This document shows, piece after piece, positions 1-5,829 of a stretch of 8,177 nt of DNA. How positions within the stretch are numbered: position 1 is the first letter of the stretch; every line of letters starts with the position of its first letter. Source of the DNA: Actinomycetes bacterium (lineage in GTDB: Bacteria; Actinomycetota; Actinomycetes; Mycobacteriales; Micromonosporaceae); assembly GCA_023437285.1 (NCBI GenBank), contig JAEZGP010000560.1, positions 1 to 8,177 of the forward strand. Direction: 5' to 3'. The translations under genes were made by a program, and so were the position numbers. The notes below the pieces were generated by a model, which was given only the letters and a program-made list of their open reading frames with translations, was not told the origin of the DNA and did not search any database.

Positions 1-251
1 GGCAACGGCACCGCCGCGTAGCCGACCTCGACGAGCATGGCCACGACGTCCACATCGGACAGGCCGAGGCCGCCGCTGTCCGTCGGCAAGGTGGCGCCGG
101 TCAGGCCCAGCCCGGCCAGCTGGTCCCACAGGCCCGACTGCGGCTTGCCGCGCCACGCCTCGCGCACCACGGCCGGCGTACATCCGGCGGCCAGCAGCTC
201 GCGCAGCCCGTCGCGCAGGGCGACCTGATCGGGGGTCAGTCCAAACCTCAT
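1..251 (-). CDS. Acyl-CoA dehydrogenase, N-terminal part (runs off the left edge); probable FadE32/FadE33-type partner subunit
   Basis: Only the first 83 codons plus two bases are visible, read from an ATG at 251-249; the 3' end lies beyond base 1. The protein begins MRFGLTPDQVALRDGLRELL and continues to a GLTGATLPTDSGGLGLSDVDVV stretch around residues 49-70. This is the usual N-terminal helical domain of acyl-CoA dehydrogenases: the opening ...ltpdQ..lrd.lr.ll helix, then LG(L/V)tg...P...GG.G. A GAGG at 262-259 lies 7 nt before the ATG, and the start is 1 nt after the stop of the FadE31-like gene, so the two are translated together. In M. tuberculosis, FadE31 pairs with FadE32 or FadE33 into alpha2-beta2 enzymes, and adjacency here suggests the same partnership (inference). 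Which FadE it is cannot be decided from 83 residues, and the FAD-binding and catalytic regions are out of view. Confidence 0.8.
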   Translation of the reverse strand, partial: MRFGLTPDQVALRDGLRELLAAGCTPAVVREAWRGKPQSGLWDQLAGLGLTGATLPTDSGGLGLSDVDVVAMLVEVGYAAVPL

Positions 252-252
252 G

Positions 253-1392
253 TCACGACCTCGGCAGACCGAGCAGGCGTTCGGCGACGATGTTGCGCTG
301 GATCTCGTTGGTTCCGGCGTAGATCGGGCCGGCGAGCGAGAACTGGAACGCCCGGGGCCACACGTCGTCCACTTCGGAGTCCGGGCCGAGCAGCTGCATG
401 GCCGTCTCGGTGAGCGCGACGTCCAGCTCCGACCAGTGCAGCTTGTTCAGGCTGGAGGCCGCGGCCTGGGCGGTACCCTCGATCATCGAGGTGACCTGCC
501 GCAGCGTGAACAGCTGGTAGGCCTCGGCGGCGACCCAGGAGCGGACGATGCGCTCGCGCAGCCGGGGCGTGACCGCGTCGGGCCGTTGTCCGGCCAGCTC
601 GATGAGGCGCCGCACGGCGGCGGTGAAGCGGCCGGGCGAGCGCAGCGTGAGGCCGCGCTCGGAGCCGGTGGTGGTCATGGCGACCCGCCAGCCCTCCCCG
701 ACGCCGCCGAGGACGTCCTCGTCGGGGACGAAGACGTCGCTGAGGAAGACGTCGGCGAAACCCTCGTCGCCGTCCAGCCGCCCGAAGCCGCGCACCTGCA
801 CGCCGTCGGCGTCGAGCGGCACGAGGAAGTACGTCAGGCCGCGGTGGCGCTGGGCCTGCGGGTCGGTGCGGAACAGCCCGAACATGTGCGTACAGAACGC
901 GCCGCGGGTGGTCCACGTCTTCTGCCCGGACAGCAGCCAGCCGCCGGCCGCGTCATCGCGGCGGGCCCGGCTGGTGATGGCGGCCAGGTCGCTGCCCGCA
1001 CCCGGTTCCGACCAGCCCTGGCACCAGGTCTGCTCGGCGCGGGCCATCGCCGGCAGCAGCCGGTCGCGCTGCTCGGGCGTACCGAACGCGAACAGCGACG
1101 GGGCGAGCAGGAAGATGCCGTTCTGGGTGACCCGCTGCGGCGCGCCGGCCCGGTAGTACTCCTCCTCGAAGATCAGCCATTGCCAGACCGAGGCGTCGCG
1201 GCCGCCGTACGCGGCCGGCCAGGAGACCACCGACCAGCCGGCGTCGAAGAGGCGCCGCTCCCAGTCGAGGTGGGCGGCGAACCCGTCGCGGGTGTCCCCG
1301 GAGGGCAGCGGCGCCGCCGGTACGTTCTCGCACAGCCATTGCCGGGCCTCGTGGCGGAACGCCTCGTCGGCTTCGCTGAAGGTGAGGTCCAC
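253..1392 (-). CDS. fadE31: FadE31-like acyl-CoA dehydrogenase, late steroid-ring catabolism
   Basis: A 379-residue acyl-CoA dehydrogenase, FAD-dependent and cytoplasmic, of normal family length. The start is a GTG at 1392-1390 (MDLTFSEADEAFRHE), 2 nt after the echA20 TAG; the frame is open further upstream, but that part overlaps echA20 and has no family similarity. Visible landmarks: WPAAYGGRDA at about 59-68, the flavin/substrate-binding WSEPGAGSDLA at 127-137, a WTT segment at 160-162 and the C-terminal YAGTNEIQRNIVAERLLGLPR at 358-378. The glutamate of the usual YEGT motif is Ala359. Glu245, in the SERG of MTTTGSERGLTLRSPGRF, sits where isovaleryl-CoA dehydrogenase and mycobacterial ChsE4 carry their catalytic base. 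The sequence looks most like M. tuberculosis FadE31 as I remember it (FDAG.SV..WP..YGGRDA, AQRH.GLTYF). Proposed substrate, by family: the methyl-oxo-octanedioyl-CoA (MOODA-CoA) branch after ring opening. It probably forms a heterotetramer with the downstream FadE. The number in the symbol is less certain than the enzyme class. Confidence 0.85.
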   Translation of the reverse strand: MDLTFSEADEAFRHEARQWLCENVPAAPLPSGDTRDGFAAHLDWERRLFDAGWSVVSWPAAYGGRDASVWQWLIFEEEYYRAGAPQRVTQNGIFLLAPSLFAFGTPEQRDRLLPAMARAEQTWCQGWSEPGAGSDLAAITSRARRDDAAGGWLLSGQKTWTTRGAFCTHMFGLFRTDPQAQRHRGLTYFLVPLDADGVQVRGFGRLDGDEGFADVFLSDVFVPDEDVLGGVGEGWRVAMTTTGSERGLTLRSPGRFTAAVRRLIELAGQRPDAVTPRLRERIVRSWVAAEAYQLFTLRQVTSMIEGTAQAAASSLNKLHWSELDVALTETAMQLLGPDSEVDDVWPRAFQFSLAGPIYAGTNEIQRNIVAERLLGLPRS

Positions 1393-1394
1393 CG

Positions 1395-2150
1395 CTACCG
1401 CCCGCCCCCATCGGCGGGCCGGCCGAACGTCGAGCGCACCTCGTCGGCCACGCCGCTCAGGTTGAGTTCGAAGGTGAAGCCCTGCTCGTAGCGATAGCTG
1501 CGCCGCACGTCCCACAGGTCGATGCCGTTGAGCGACTCCTTGGCCGCCCGGATGACCCGCGGGTCCTTCGCCGCGATCTGGCCGGCAACCTCGCCGGCCG
1601 CCTCGCGCAGCCCTTCGCGGGGCACGACCCGCAGCACGGAGCCGAAGGCGTGCAACTGCGCCGCGGTCGCGGTCGCGGACGTGGACATAATCGCGCGAGC
1701 CAGGTGCTGCGGCACCAGACGCGACAGGTGGGTGGCCGCGCCGAGGGCGCCGCGGTCGACCTCCGGCAGGCCGAAGGTCGCGTCCTCACTGGCGACGATG
1801 ACGTCGCAGTTGCCGACGATGCCGATGCCGCCGCCGAGGCAGAAGCCGTGCACCGCCGCGATCACCGGGACCGGGCACTCGTAGACCGCGGCGAAGGCGG
1901 CGAAGCAGCCGCGGTTGGCCCCGATCAGCGCCTCGGTGCCCTTGGCCTGGATTTCCTTGATGTCCACACCGGCGTTGAAGCCCCGCCCCTCGGCGCGCAG
2001 GACGACCGCGCGCACCTTCTCGTCGGCCCCGGCGGCCGTGACCGTCTCGGCCAGGGCATACCAGCCCGCGACCGGAAGGGCGTTGACCGGCGGATAGTCG
2101 ACGACCACCTCGGCGACGCCGTGCTCGTCGACGTTGCACTGCACCGTCAT
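1395..2150 (-). CDS. echA20: EchA20, crotonase-fold ring D hydrolase of steroid catabolism
   Basis: A 251-residue crotonase-superfamily protein, close in length to M. tuberculosis EchA20. Conserved stretches match that family: VDYPPVNALP (17-26), EGRGFNAGVDIKE with the first oxyanion-hole loop (54-66), ANRGCFAAFAAVYEC (78-92), HGFCLGGGIGIVGN with the second oxyanion-hole glycines (101-114), SEDATFGLPEVDRGALGAATHLSRLVPQHL (121-150) and the C-terminal YEQGFTFELNLSGVADE (221-237). Glu130 in LPEV matches the first catalytic Glu of rat crotonase; the second Glu position is Ala152. This fits the known role as a C-C bond hydrolase opening ring D of the indane-dione CoA ester (HIEC-CoA) to COCHEA-CoA, rather than a plain hydratase (role from the family). 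The ATG at 2150 has a perfect AGGAGGA (2162-2156) 5 nt upstream that overlaps the ipdF stop codon. Second gene of the ipdF-echA20-fadE unit. Confidence 0.93.
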   Translation of the reverse strand: MTVQCNVDEHGVAEVVVDYPPVNALPVAGWYALAETVTAAGADEKVRAVVLRAEGRGFNAGVDIKEIQAKGTEALIGANRGCFAAFAAVYECPVPVIAAVHGFCLGGGIGIVGNCDVIVASEDATFGLPEVDRGALGAATHLSRLVPQHLARAIMSTSATATAAQLHAFGSVLRVVPREGLREAAGEVAGQIAAKDPRVIRAAKESLNGIDLWDVRRSYRYEQGFTFELNLSGVADEVRSTFGRPADGGGR

Positions 2151-2155
2151 CCAGG

Positions 2156-2162
2156 TCCTCCT
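2156..2162 (-). promoter_or_regulatory. Strong ribosome binding site of echA20
   Basis: Minus-strand AGGAGGA, 5 nt before the echA20 ATG (2150). It is the strongest Shine-Dalgarno of the minus-strand genes and overlaps the ipdF TAG (2163-2161), so ribosomes finishing ipdF sit on it. It fixes the echA20 start. Confidence 0.85.
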
Positions 2163-2949
2163 ACGGGTGTTGGCTGCTGACGGAGACGACTTCGCCGACC
2201 AGGTAGGACGCGTAGTCGCTCGCGAGGAACACGATCACGTTGGCCACCTCCCAGGGCTCGGCGGCGCGGCCGAACGCCTCCCGGGCGGCCAGCTCGGTGA
2301 GCAGGCCCTCGTCGGTGACCTTGGCCAGGTGGGGGTGGACCGCGATGCTCGGAGCCACCGCGTTGACGCGTACGCCGTGCGGCGCCGCCTCGACGGCCGA
2401 GCAGCGGGTCAGGGCCATCACGCCGGCCTTCGCGGCGGCGTAGTGGGCCTGCCCCCGCTGGGCCCGCCAGCCCAGGACGGAGGCGTTGTTCACGATCGCC
2501 CCGGCGCCGCGCGGGATCATGTGGCGCAGCGCCGCGCGGGTGCAGCGGAAGGTTCCGGTGAGCGACACGTCGAGGACCCGCGACCACTGTTCGTCGGTCA
2601 TGTCCACGACGTCGGCGGTGCCCCCGAGGCCGGCGTTGTTCACGAGGACGTCGAGGTGGCCGAGTTCGCTGACGGCGGTCGTCACCATGGCCTGGACCTG
2701 TTCCTCGACGGTCACGTCGCACGGGATCGCCAGCGGCGCCTCGCCGTTGATCTCGGCCAGCCGCAGCGCCGCCTCGGCGAGGCGGCGCTCGTGGTGGTCG
2801 CTGATCGCGACCCGGGCGCCCTCCTCGACACACCGCTTCGCGGTGGCGAAACCAATTCCGGTACCGGCGGCGGCGGTGACGAGCACCGTGCGGCCGGCGA
2901 GCAGTCCGTGACCCGGTGGTGGGCCGGTGGGGGTGGGTGGCTCAGACAC
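2161..2949 (-). CDS. ipdF: IpdF, short-chain dehydrogenase acting on the hydroxy-indane-carboxyl-CoA intermediate
   Basis: A 262-residue classical SDR, NAD(P)-dependent and cytoplasmic. Landmarks: GHGLLAGRTVLVTAAAGTGIG with the nucleotide-binding TAAAGTGIG at 25-33, ISDHHERRLAE (49-59), NNAGLGG (104-110), catalytic Ser157 in NNASVLGWRAQ, and Tyr170/Lys174 in HYAAAKAGVMALTRCSA. The tail LASDYASYLVGEVVSVSSQHP closely follows M. tuberculosis IpdF (Rv3559c) as I remember it. The Asn of the SDR Asn-Ser-Tyr-Lys tetrad is replaced by Ser129 (VLDVSL), which I recall also in the mycobacterial protein. IpdF is known to oxidise the 5-hydroxyl of the 7a-methyl-1-oxo-indene-carboxyl-CoA intermediate to the ketone cleaved by EchA20. 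I chose the GTG at 2949 (MSEPPTPTG...): the longer open frame, up to an ATG at 3027, would translate the operator and run into ipdC. There is no Shine-Dalgarno; a promoter -10 lies 6 nt before the GTG, so the mRNA is probably leaderless. First gene of its unit. Confidence 0.92.
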   Translation of the reverse strand: MSEPPTPTGPPPGHGLLAGRTVLVTAAAGTGIGFATAKRCVEEGARVAISDHHERRLAEAALRLAEINGEAPLAIPCDVTVEEQVQAMVTTAVSELGHLDVLVNNAGLGGTADVVDMTDEQWSRVLDVSLTGTFRCTRAALRHMIPRGAGAIVNNASVLGWRAQRGQAHYAAAKAGVMALTRCSAVEAAPHGVRVNAVAPSIAVHPHLAKVTDEGLLTELAAREAFGRAAEPWEVANVIVFLASDYASYLVGEVVSVSSQHP

Positions 2950-2955
2950 GAGCAG

Positions 2956-2984
2956 AGCATACCAAGCGCTTGATTGGTTGGCGA
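2956..2984 (-). promoter_or_regulatory. Probable ipdF promoter, likely giving a leaderless mRNA
   Basis: On the minus strand, TCGCCA (2984-2979) and TATGCT (2961-2956) are 17 nt apart and match the sigma-70-type -35 and -10 consensus at 4 of 6 positions each. TATGCT fits the actinobacterial TAnnnT pattern. Only 6 nt (CTGCTC) separate it from the ipdF GTG, so transcription should begin at the start codon. The KstR2-type operator fills the spacer, a standard repressor position. Prediction only; no start-site data. Confidence 0.55.
2961..2974. promoter_or_regulatory. KstR2-type operator upstream of ipdF
   Basis: ACCAAGCGCTTGAT matches the published mycobacterial KstR2 motif AnCAAGnnCTTGnT at every defined position. 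It lies in the 49-bp gap between ipdC and ipdF, within the -35/-10 spacer of the predicted ipdF promoter. Its inner 10 bases, CAAGCGCTTG, are identical to the second site at 7687-7700. The encoded KstR2 homologue in this window is the obvious ligand (inference from motif and context). Confidence 0.88.
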
Positions 2985-2998
2985 GGGGTGATCGGCTG

Positions 2999-4096
2999 CT
3001 AGCCGGCCACGCTGAACCGGCTGGCATCGCCGGCCAGCCGAGTGACCACGGCGCGCGCCTCCGCCATCAGGCGGTCGATCAGCTCGGCGCAGCTGGGCAG
3101 GTCGTCGATCATCCCGACGACCTGACCGGTCGCCATGACCCCCACGTCGGCACGGCCCTCGACCATGGTGGCCCGCAGCATCGCGGGCGTGTTGGCGGCG
3201 AGCATGACCTGGCCCAGGCGAAGCTCGTGCGAACGGCGCATGGCCCACCCCTCGGCGATCAGGTCGCGCCAGCTCGTCCCGGTCTCGCGCCGGAACGCCA
3301 TGGCGCTGCGCGCCGAGCGGGCCAGCCGGCGCACGGAGCCGGCGCGCTCCAGCGCGTCGACCAGGTCCGAACGCAGCAACCGCTGCGGTACGCCGTCGAG
3401 CGCGGAGGTCACCACCGTGTCGGTGAGCGACGCGTCGAGATAACGCCGTTTCACGGCGTCGCTGACCGGGCTGTCGCTGGTGAGCAGGAACCGGGTCCCC
3501 ATCGCGATGCCGGACGCGCCGTAGGCGAGCGCGGCGACCAGGCCGCGTCCGTCGAAGAAGCCGCCGGCCGCGATGACCGGAATGTCCACCGCGTCGACGA
3601 CCTGCGGCAGCAGCAGCGTCGTCGGTACCGGGCCCGTATGGCCGCCGCCCTCGCCGCCCTGCACGATGACCGCGTCGGCCCCCCACGCCGCGACCTTCTC
3701 GGCGTGGCGGCGCGCGCCGATCGAGGGCACCACCACCAGGCCGGCGTCCTTGAGGCGCGCGATCAGCTCAGGCTTGGGCGCCAGCGCGAACGAGGCGACC
3801 TTCACGCCCTCCCCGATCAGGATCTCGACCCGGTCCTTCGCGTCGGCGGCGTCGGCCCGCAGGTTGACCCCGAAGGGCGCGTCCGTGCGCTCCCGGGTAC
3901 GCCGGATCGTCGCGATGAGCTGCTCGCGGCTCAGCGTCGCCCCGGCGATGATGCCCAGCCCGCCGGCGTTCGCGGTCGCGGCCGTCAGCCGGGCACCCGA
4001 GACGTACCCCATGCCGGTCTGCACGACGGGATAGCGGACCCCGAACAGGTCGCAGACGCGGGTGCGCAGGGGGTCGGGCGGCGCGGTCGACGTCAC
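2999..4096 (-). CDS. ipdC: IpdC, FMN-dependent dehydrogenase of the nitronate monooxygenase fold
   Basis: A 365-residue TIM-barrel flavoprotein of the 2-nitropropane dioxygenase/nitronate monooxygenase superfamily, similar in length to M. tuberculosis IpdC (Rv3553). Landmarks: VRYPVVQTGMGYVSG (20-34) at the barrel entry, NAGGLGIIAGATLS (43-56), VIVQGGEGGGHTG (143-155) with His153 at the family's conserved active-site His, and the phosphate-binding IPVIAAGGFFDGRGLVAALAYGASGIAMGTRFL (172-204). In steroid degradation IpdC is reported to desaturate the 5-hydroxy-methyl-oxo-octahydro-indene-carboxyl-CoA intermediate before IpdF acts, not to oxidise nitronates. The GTG start at 4096 overlaps the ipdB TGA by 4 nt (GTGA), with GAGG at 4107-4104, 7 nt upstream, so translation is coupled. 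Last gene of ipdABC; its TAG is at 3001-2999, 49 bp before ipdF. Confidence 0.9.
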   Translation of the reverse strand: MTSTAPPDPLRTRVCDLFGVRYPVVQTGMGYVSGARLTAATANAGGLGIIAGATLSREQLIATIRRTRERTDAPFGVNLRADAADAKDRVEILIGEGVKVASFALAPKPELIARLKDAGLVVVPSIGARRHAEKVAAWGADAVIVQGGEGGGHTGPVPTTLLLPQVVDAVDIPVIAAGGFFDGRGLVAALAYGASGIAMGTRFLLTSDSPVSDAVKRRYLDASLTDTVVTSALDGVPQRLLRSDLVDALERAGSVRRLARSARSAMAFRRETGTSWRDLIAEGWAMRRSHELRLGQVMLAANTPAMLRATMVEGRADVGVMATGQVVGMIDDLPSCAELIDRLMAEARAVVTRLAGDASRFSVAG

Positions 4097-4866
4097 TGCG
4101 GCACCTCGGCCGCCCGGCGACCGCGCGGGTCGATCACCGTACGGATGATCCGCAGCTCCTCGTCGGTGGGTTGCCGGGTCTGCGGCACGTCGTCGCCGAC
4201 CACCAGCGCGAAGCCGGTCGCGGCGCGGACCTCGTCGACGCTCACGCCGGGATGCACCGACACCAGCCGCATCGTGCGGTCCGGCGTCGCGAAGTCGAAG
4301 ACGCCGAGGTTGCTCACCACCCGGCGCAGCTCGTGGAACCGCGCCACCACCGGGGAACGGGCCGCGCGGTCGTAGCCGACGCCGCTGACCATGTCGACGG
4401 TCTCGACGAAGGCGCGCGGGGTGTGCTTGGGCACCCAGTAGCTGCACGGGTGGCTGACCGTGTTGCCGGGGGCGCCCCGTACGCCGAGCAGCTGCACCTT
4501 CGGGCGCCGGAAGTCGCCGCCGATGGCCGAAATGTTGATGTTGCCGTACCGGTCTATCTGGCTCGGCACCATCATGGCGTGCCGACGGCCGGCATAGGCG
4601 AGGTCGAAGATCGCCCGGAAGGGGATCCATCCTTCGAATGCCCGCGGCTTCTCGTCGACCGCCCACGTGCCGGCGACCAGCATTGCCTCGCCGTCGGAGA
4701 GCAGCAGGTCGGGCGAGAACGTGGCCCGGGCCAGCCGCGCGCCGATGGTCGGCACGATCCCCGTGGGGCTGGCCAGGATCTCGCCGTCACCCCACCAGGC
4801 CTCGGCACACGCGACGACGCACACCTCCGCGCGGGTCGCGGCAGCCGTGTGCTGCTGCGTCGTCAC
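4093..4866 (-). CDS. ipdB: IpdB, beta subunit of the IpdAB ring C hydrolase (CoA-transferase fold)
   Basis: A 257-residue protein with the fold of class I CoA-transferase beta subunits. It acts with IpdA as an alpha2-beta2 enzyme that, in the steroid pathway, hydrolyses ring C of COCHEA-CoA instead of moving CoA. Recognisable stretches: CVVACAEAWWGDGEILASPTGIVPTIGARLA (16-46), LLLSDGEAMLVAG (54-66), the subunit-interface MMVPSQIDRYGNINISAIGGDFRRPKVQLLGVRGAPGN (98-135) and VSVHPGVSVDEVRAATGF (202-219). The S-E-N-G motif holding the catalytic Glu of true CoA-transferase beta subunits is absent, with SDGE (57-60) in that region, as expected for IpdB. The GTG start at 4866 overlaps the ipdA TGA by 4 nt (GTGA). 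Longer in-frame extensions lie inside ipdA and have no family similarity. Confidence 0.92.
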   Translation of the reverse strand: MTTQQHTAAATRAEVCVVACAEAWWGDGEILASPTGIVPTIGARLARATFSPDLLLSDGEAMLVAGTWAVDEKPRAFEGWIPFRAIFDLAYAGRRHAMMVPSQIDRYGNINISAIGGDFRRPKVQLLGVRGAPGNTVSHPCSYWVPKHTPRAFVETVDMVSGVGYDRAARSPVVARFHELRRVVSNLGVFDFATPDRTMRLVSVHPGVSVDEVRAATGFALVVGDDVPQTRQPTDEELRIIRTVIDPRGRRAAEVPQ

Positions 4867-5705
4867 GCCATCACCGCCTTCTGGTAGGTCTGCTCGTCCA
4901 CGTCGAGGTAGCGCTGACGGAACTGCGCCCAACTGTCCGGGTCGCCGGCCGCCGCGACGTAGCGCCGCTGGAACTCCTCGTCGCGCTCGTACTGCGGCGC
5001 ACAGGAGGTGAAATGCGCTCCGTTCGGCGCGTGCACGACGCCGCGTACCATCCACCGCTGGATCCGTACGGTCTGCACCGACTCGGCCGTGAGCTCCGCG
5101 GTCGGCACGATCTGCTCGCAGGAAACGTAGGCGCGCTGCGCCGCCGCGCAGAACAGGTCGTCGAAGTAGAGGTCGGGTCCCCGGAACTCGGCGTTGCCGT
5201 GCTGGTCGGCGCGGTTGAGGTGCACCAGCGCCGCGTCGAGCGGCAGGGCGGGCATCGCCACGAGATCCTCGCCGTCGTCGTACGGGGACCGCACCAGCCG
5301 CAGCCCTTCGTTGACCCGCATGACGTCGGAGCCCAGGCCCACGCGCGTGGGCAGGAACGGCAGCCGGCACGCCGCGGCGTACAGGCCCCACTGCAGCATG
5401 CCCTCGTCGTACTCGGTGACCTCGATCGCGCCGGCCTGCCGGGCGGCCCGGAAGTGCGGCTCGAGCGGGATCGAGTCCAGGGACACGAACCCGTAGACCA
5501 AATGCTTGACCTTGCCGGCCGCGAGGAGGACCCCGACGTCCGGCCCGCCGTAGGTGACGACGGTCAGGTCGCGCAGGTCGGACCGCGCGATGGCCCGGAC
5601 CAGTGACATCGGCTTGCGCCGCGACCCCCAGCCTCCGATGCCGATCGTCATGCCGGAGCGCAGCTCGGCCACGACAGCATCGATAGACATGCGTTTGTCA
5701 GGCAT
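4863..5705 (-). CDS. ipdA: IpdA, alpha subunit of the IpdAB ring C hydrolase (CoA-transferase fold)
   Basis: A 280-residue alpha subunit, near the usual length of about 290. The opening MPDKR...ELRSGMTIGIGGWGSRRKPMSLVRAI (1-39), with the CoA-binding-type GxGGWG loop, and DLTVVTYGGPDVGVLLAAGKVK (46-67), YGFVSLDSIPLEPHF (71-85) and FDDLFCAAAQRAYVSCEQIV (181-200) match actinobacterial IpdA. Glu101, in the YDEGML motif, aligns with the glutamate reported essential in rhodococcal IpdA. With IpdB it hydrolyses the cyclohexenone ring of COCHEA-CoA, producing the dioxo-diacid CoA that a thiolase then cuts. The ATG at 5705 is preferred over internal Met6 because MPDKR is conserved and GAGG (5714-5711) lies 5 nt upstream. 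It heads ipdABC and is divergent from kstR2. No clear KstR2 operator lies upstream. Confidence 0.93.
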   Translation of the reverse strand: MPDKRMSIDAVVAELRSGMTIGIGGWGSRRKPMSLVRAIARSDLRDLTVVTYGGPDVGVLLAAGKVKHLVYGFVSLDSIPLEPHFRAARQAGAIEVTEYDEGMLQWGLYAAACRLPFLPTRVGLGSDVMRVNEGLRLVRSPYDDGEDLVAMPALPLDAALVHLNRADQHGNAEFRGPDLYFDDLFCAAAQRAYVSCEQIVPTAELTAESVQTVRIQRWMVRGVVHAPNGAHFTSCAPQYERDEEFQRRYVAAAGDPDSWAQFRQRYLDVDEQTYQKAVMA

Positions 5706-5775
5706 GAATACCTCGGATCTCGTGTTCGGACCGACCCACCGGCGGCCGCAGGCGTCCGGGAACCGCCCTGGGCCG

Positions 5776-5781
5776 TACGAT
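5776..5781 (+). promoter_or_regulatory. Possible -10 element of kstR2
   Basis: TACGAT fits the TAnnnT form of actinobacterial -10 elements and lies 48 nt before the kstR2 GTG, leaving room for a leader with a ribosome binding site. No good -35 hexamer is seen 16-19 nt upstream, so this is a weak call. Confidence 0.3.
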
Positions 5782-5813
5782 GGGGGCAGATATCGCGTGG
5801 AGTGGGCACCTCG

Positions 5814-5820
5814 AAGGAGG
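5814..5820 (+). promoter_or_regulatory. Ribosome binding site that fixes the kstR2 start
   Basis: AAGGAGG, 9 nt before the GTG at 5830. The reading frame is open far upstream, into the ipdA coding region, and this site together with similarity to KstR2 from residue 6 onward decides the GTG start. Confidence 0.85.
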
Positions 5821-5829
5821 AAGATCGCC

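Larger units (their letters stand above)
5706..5829. other. Divergent ipdA / kstR2 intergenic region
   Basis: This 124-bp gap must hold the promoters of both ipdABC (minus) and kstR2 (plus). I see ribosome binding sites for both genes and a possible kstR2 -10, but no copy of the CAAGnnCTTG palindrome present at the other two promoters. The small palindrome CGTACG at 5774-5779 is too short to call. The ipdA -10 could not be identified with confidence. Confidence 0.7.

Noticed and set aside
37..228. 63-codon plus-strand frame at the left edge
   Set aside because: The minus strand here encodes a convincing acyl-CoA dehydrogenase N-terminus; the plus-strand frame is low-complexity Arg/Ser/Pro and has no ribosome binding site.
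250..1491. Long plus-strand open frame (413 codons) opposite the FadE31-like gene, and similar plus-strand frames at 2134-2973 and 2927-4375
   Set aside because: These are rich in Arg, Gly, Ala and His, match no family, and lie antisense to clearly conserved genes; they follow from extreme third-position GC bias.
5774..5779. CGTACG palindrome in the divergent gap as an operator
   Set aside because: It is only 6 bp, such sequences are frequent in GC-rich DNA, and it does not resemble the KstR2 motif.
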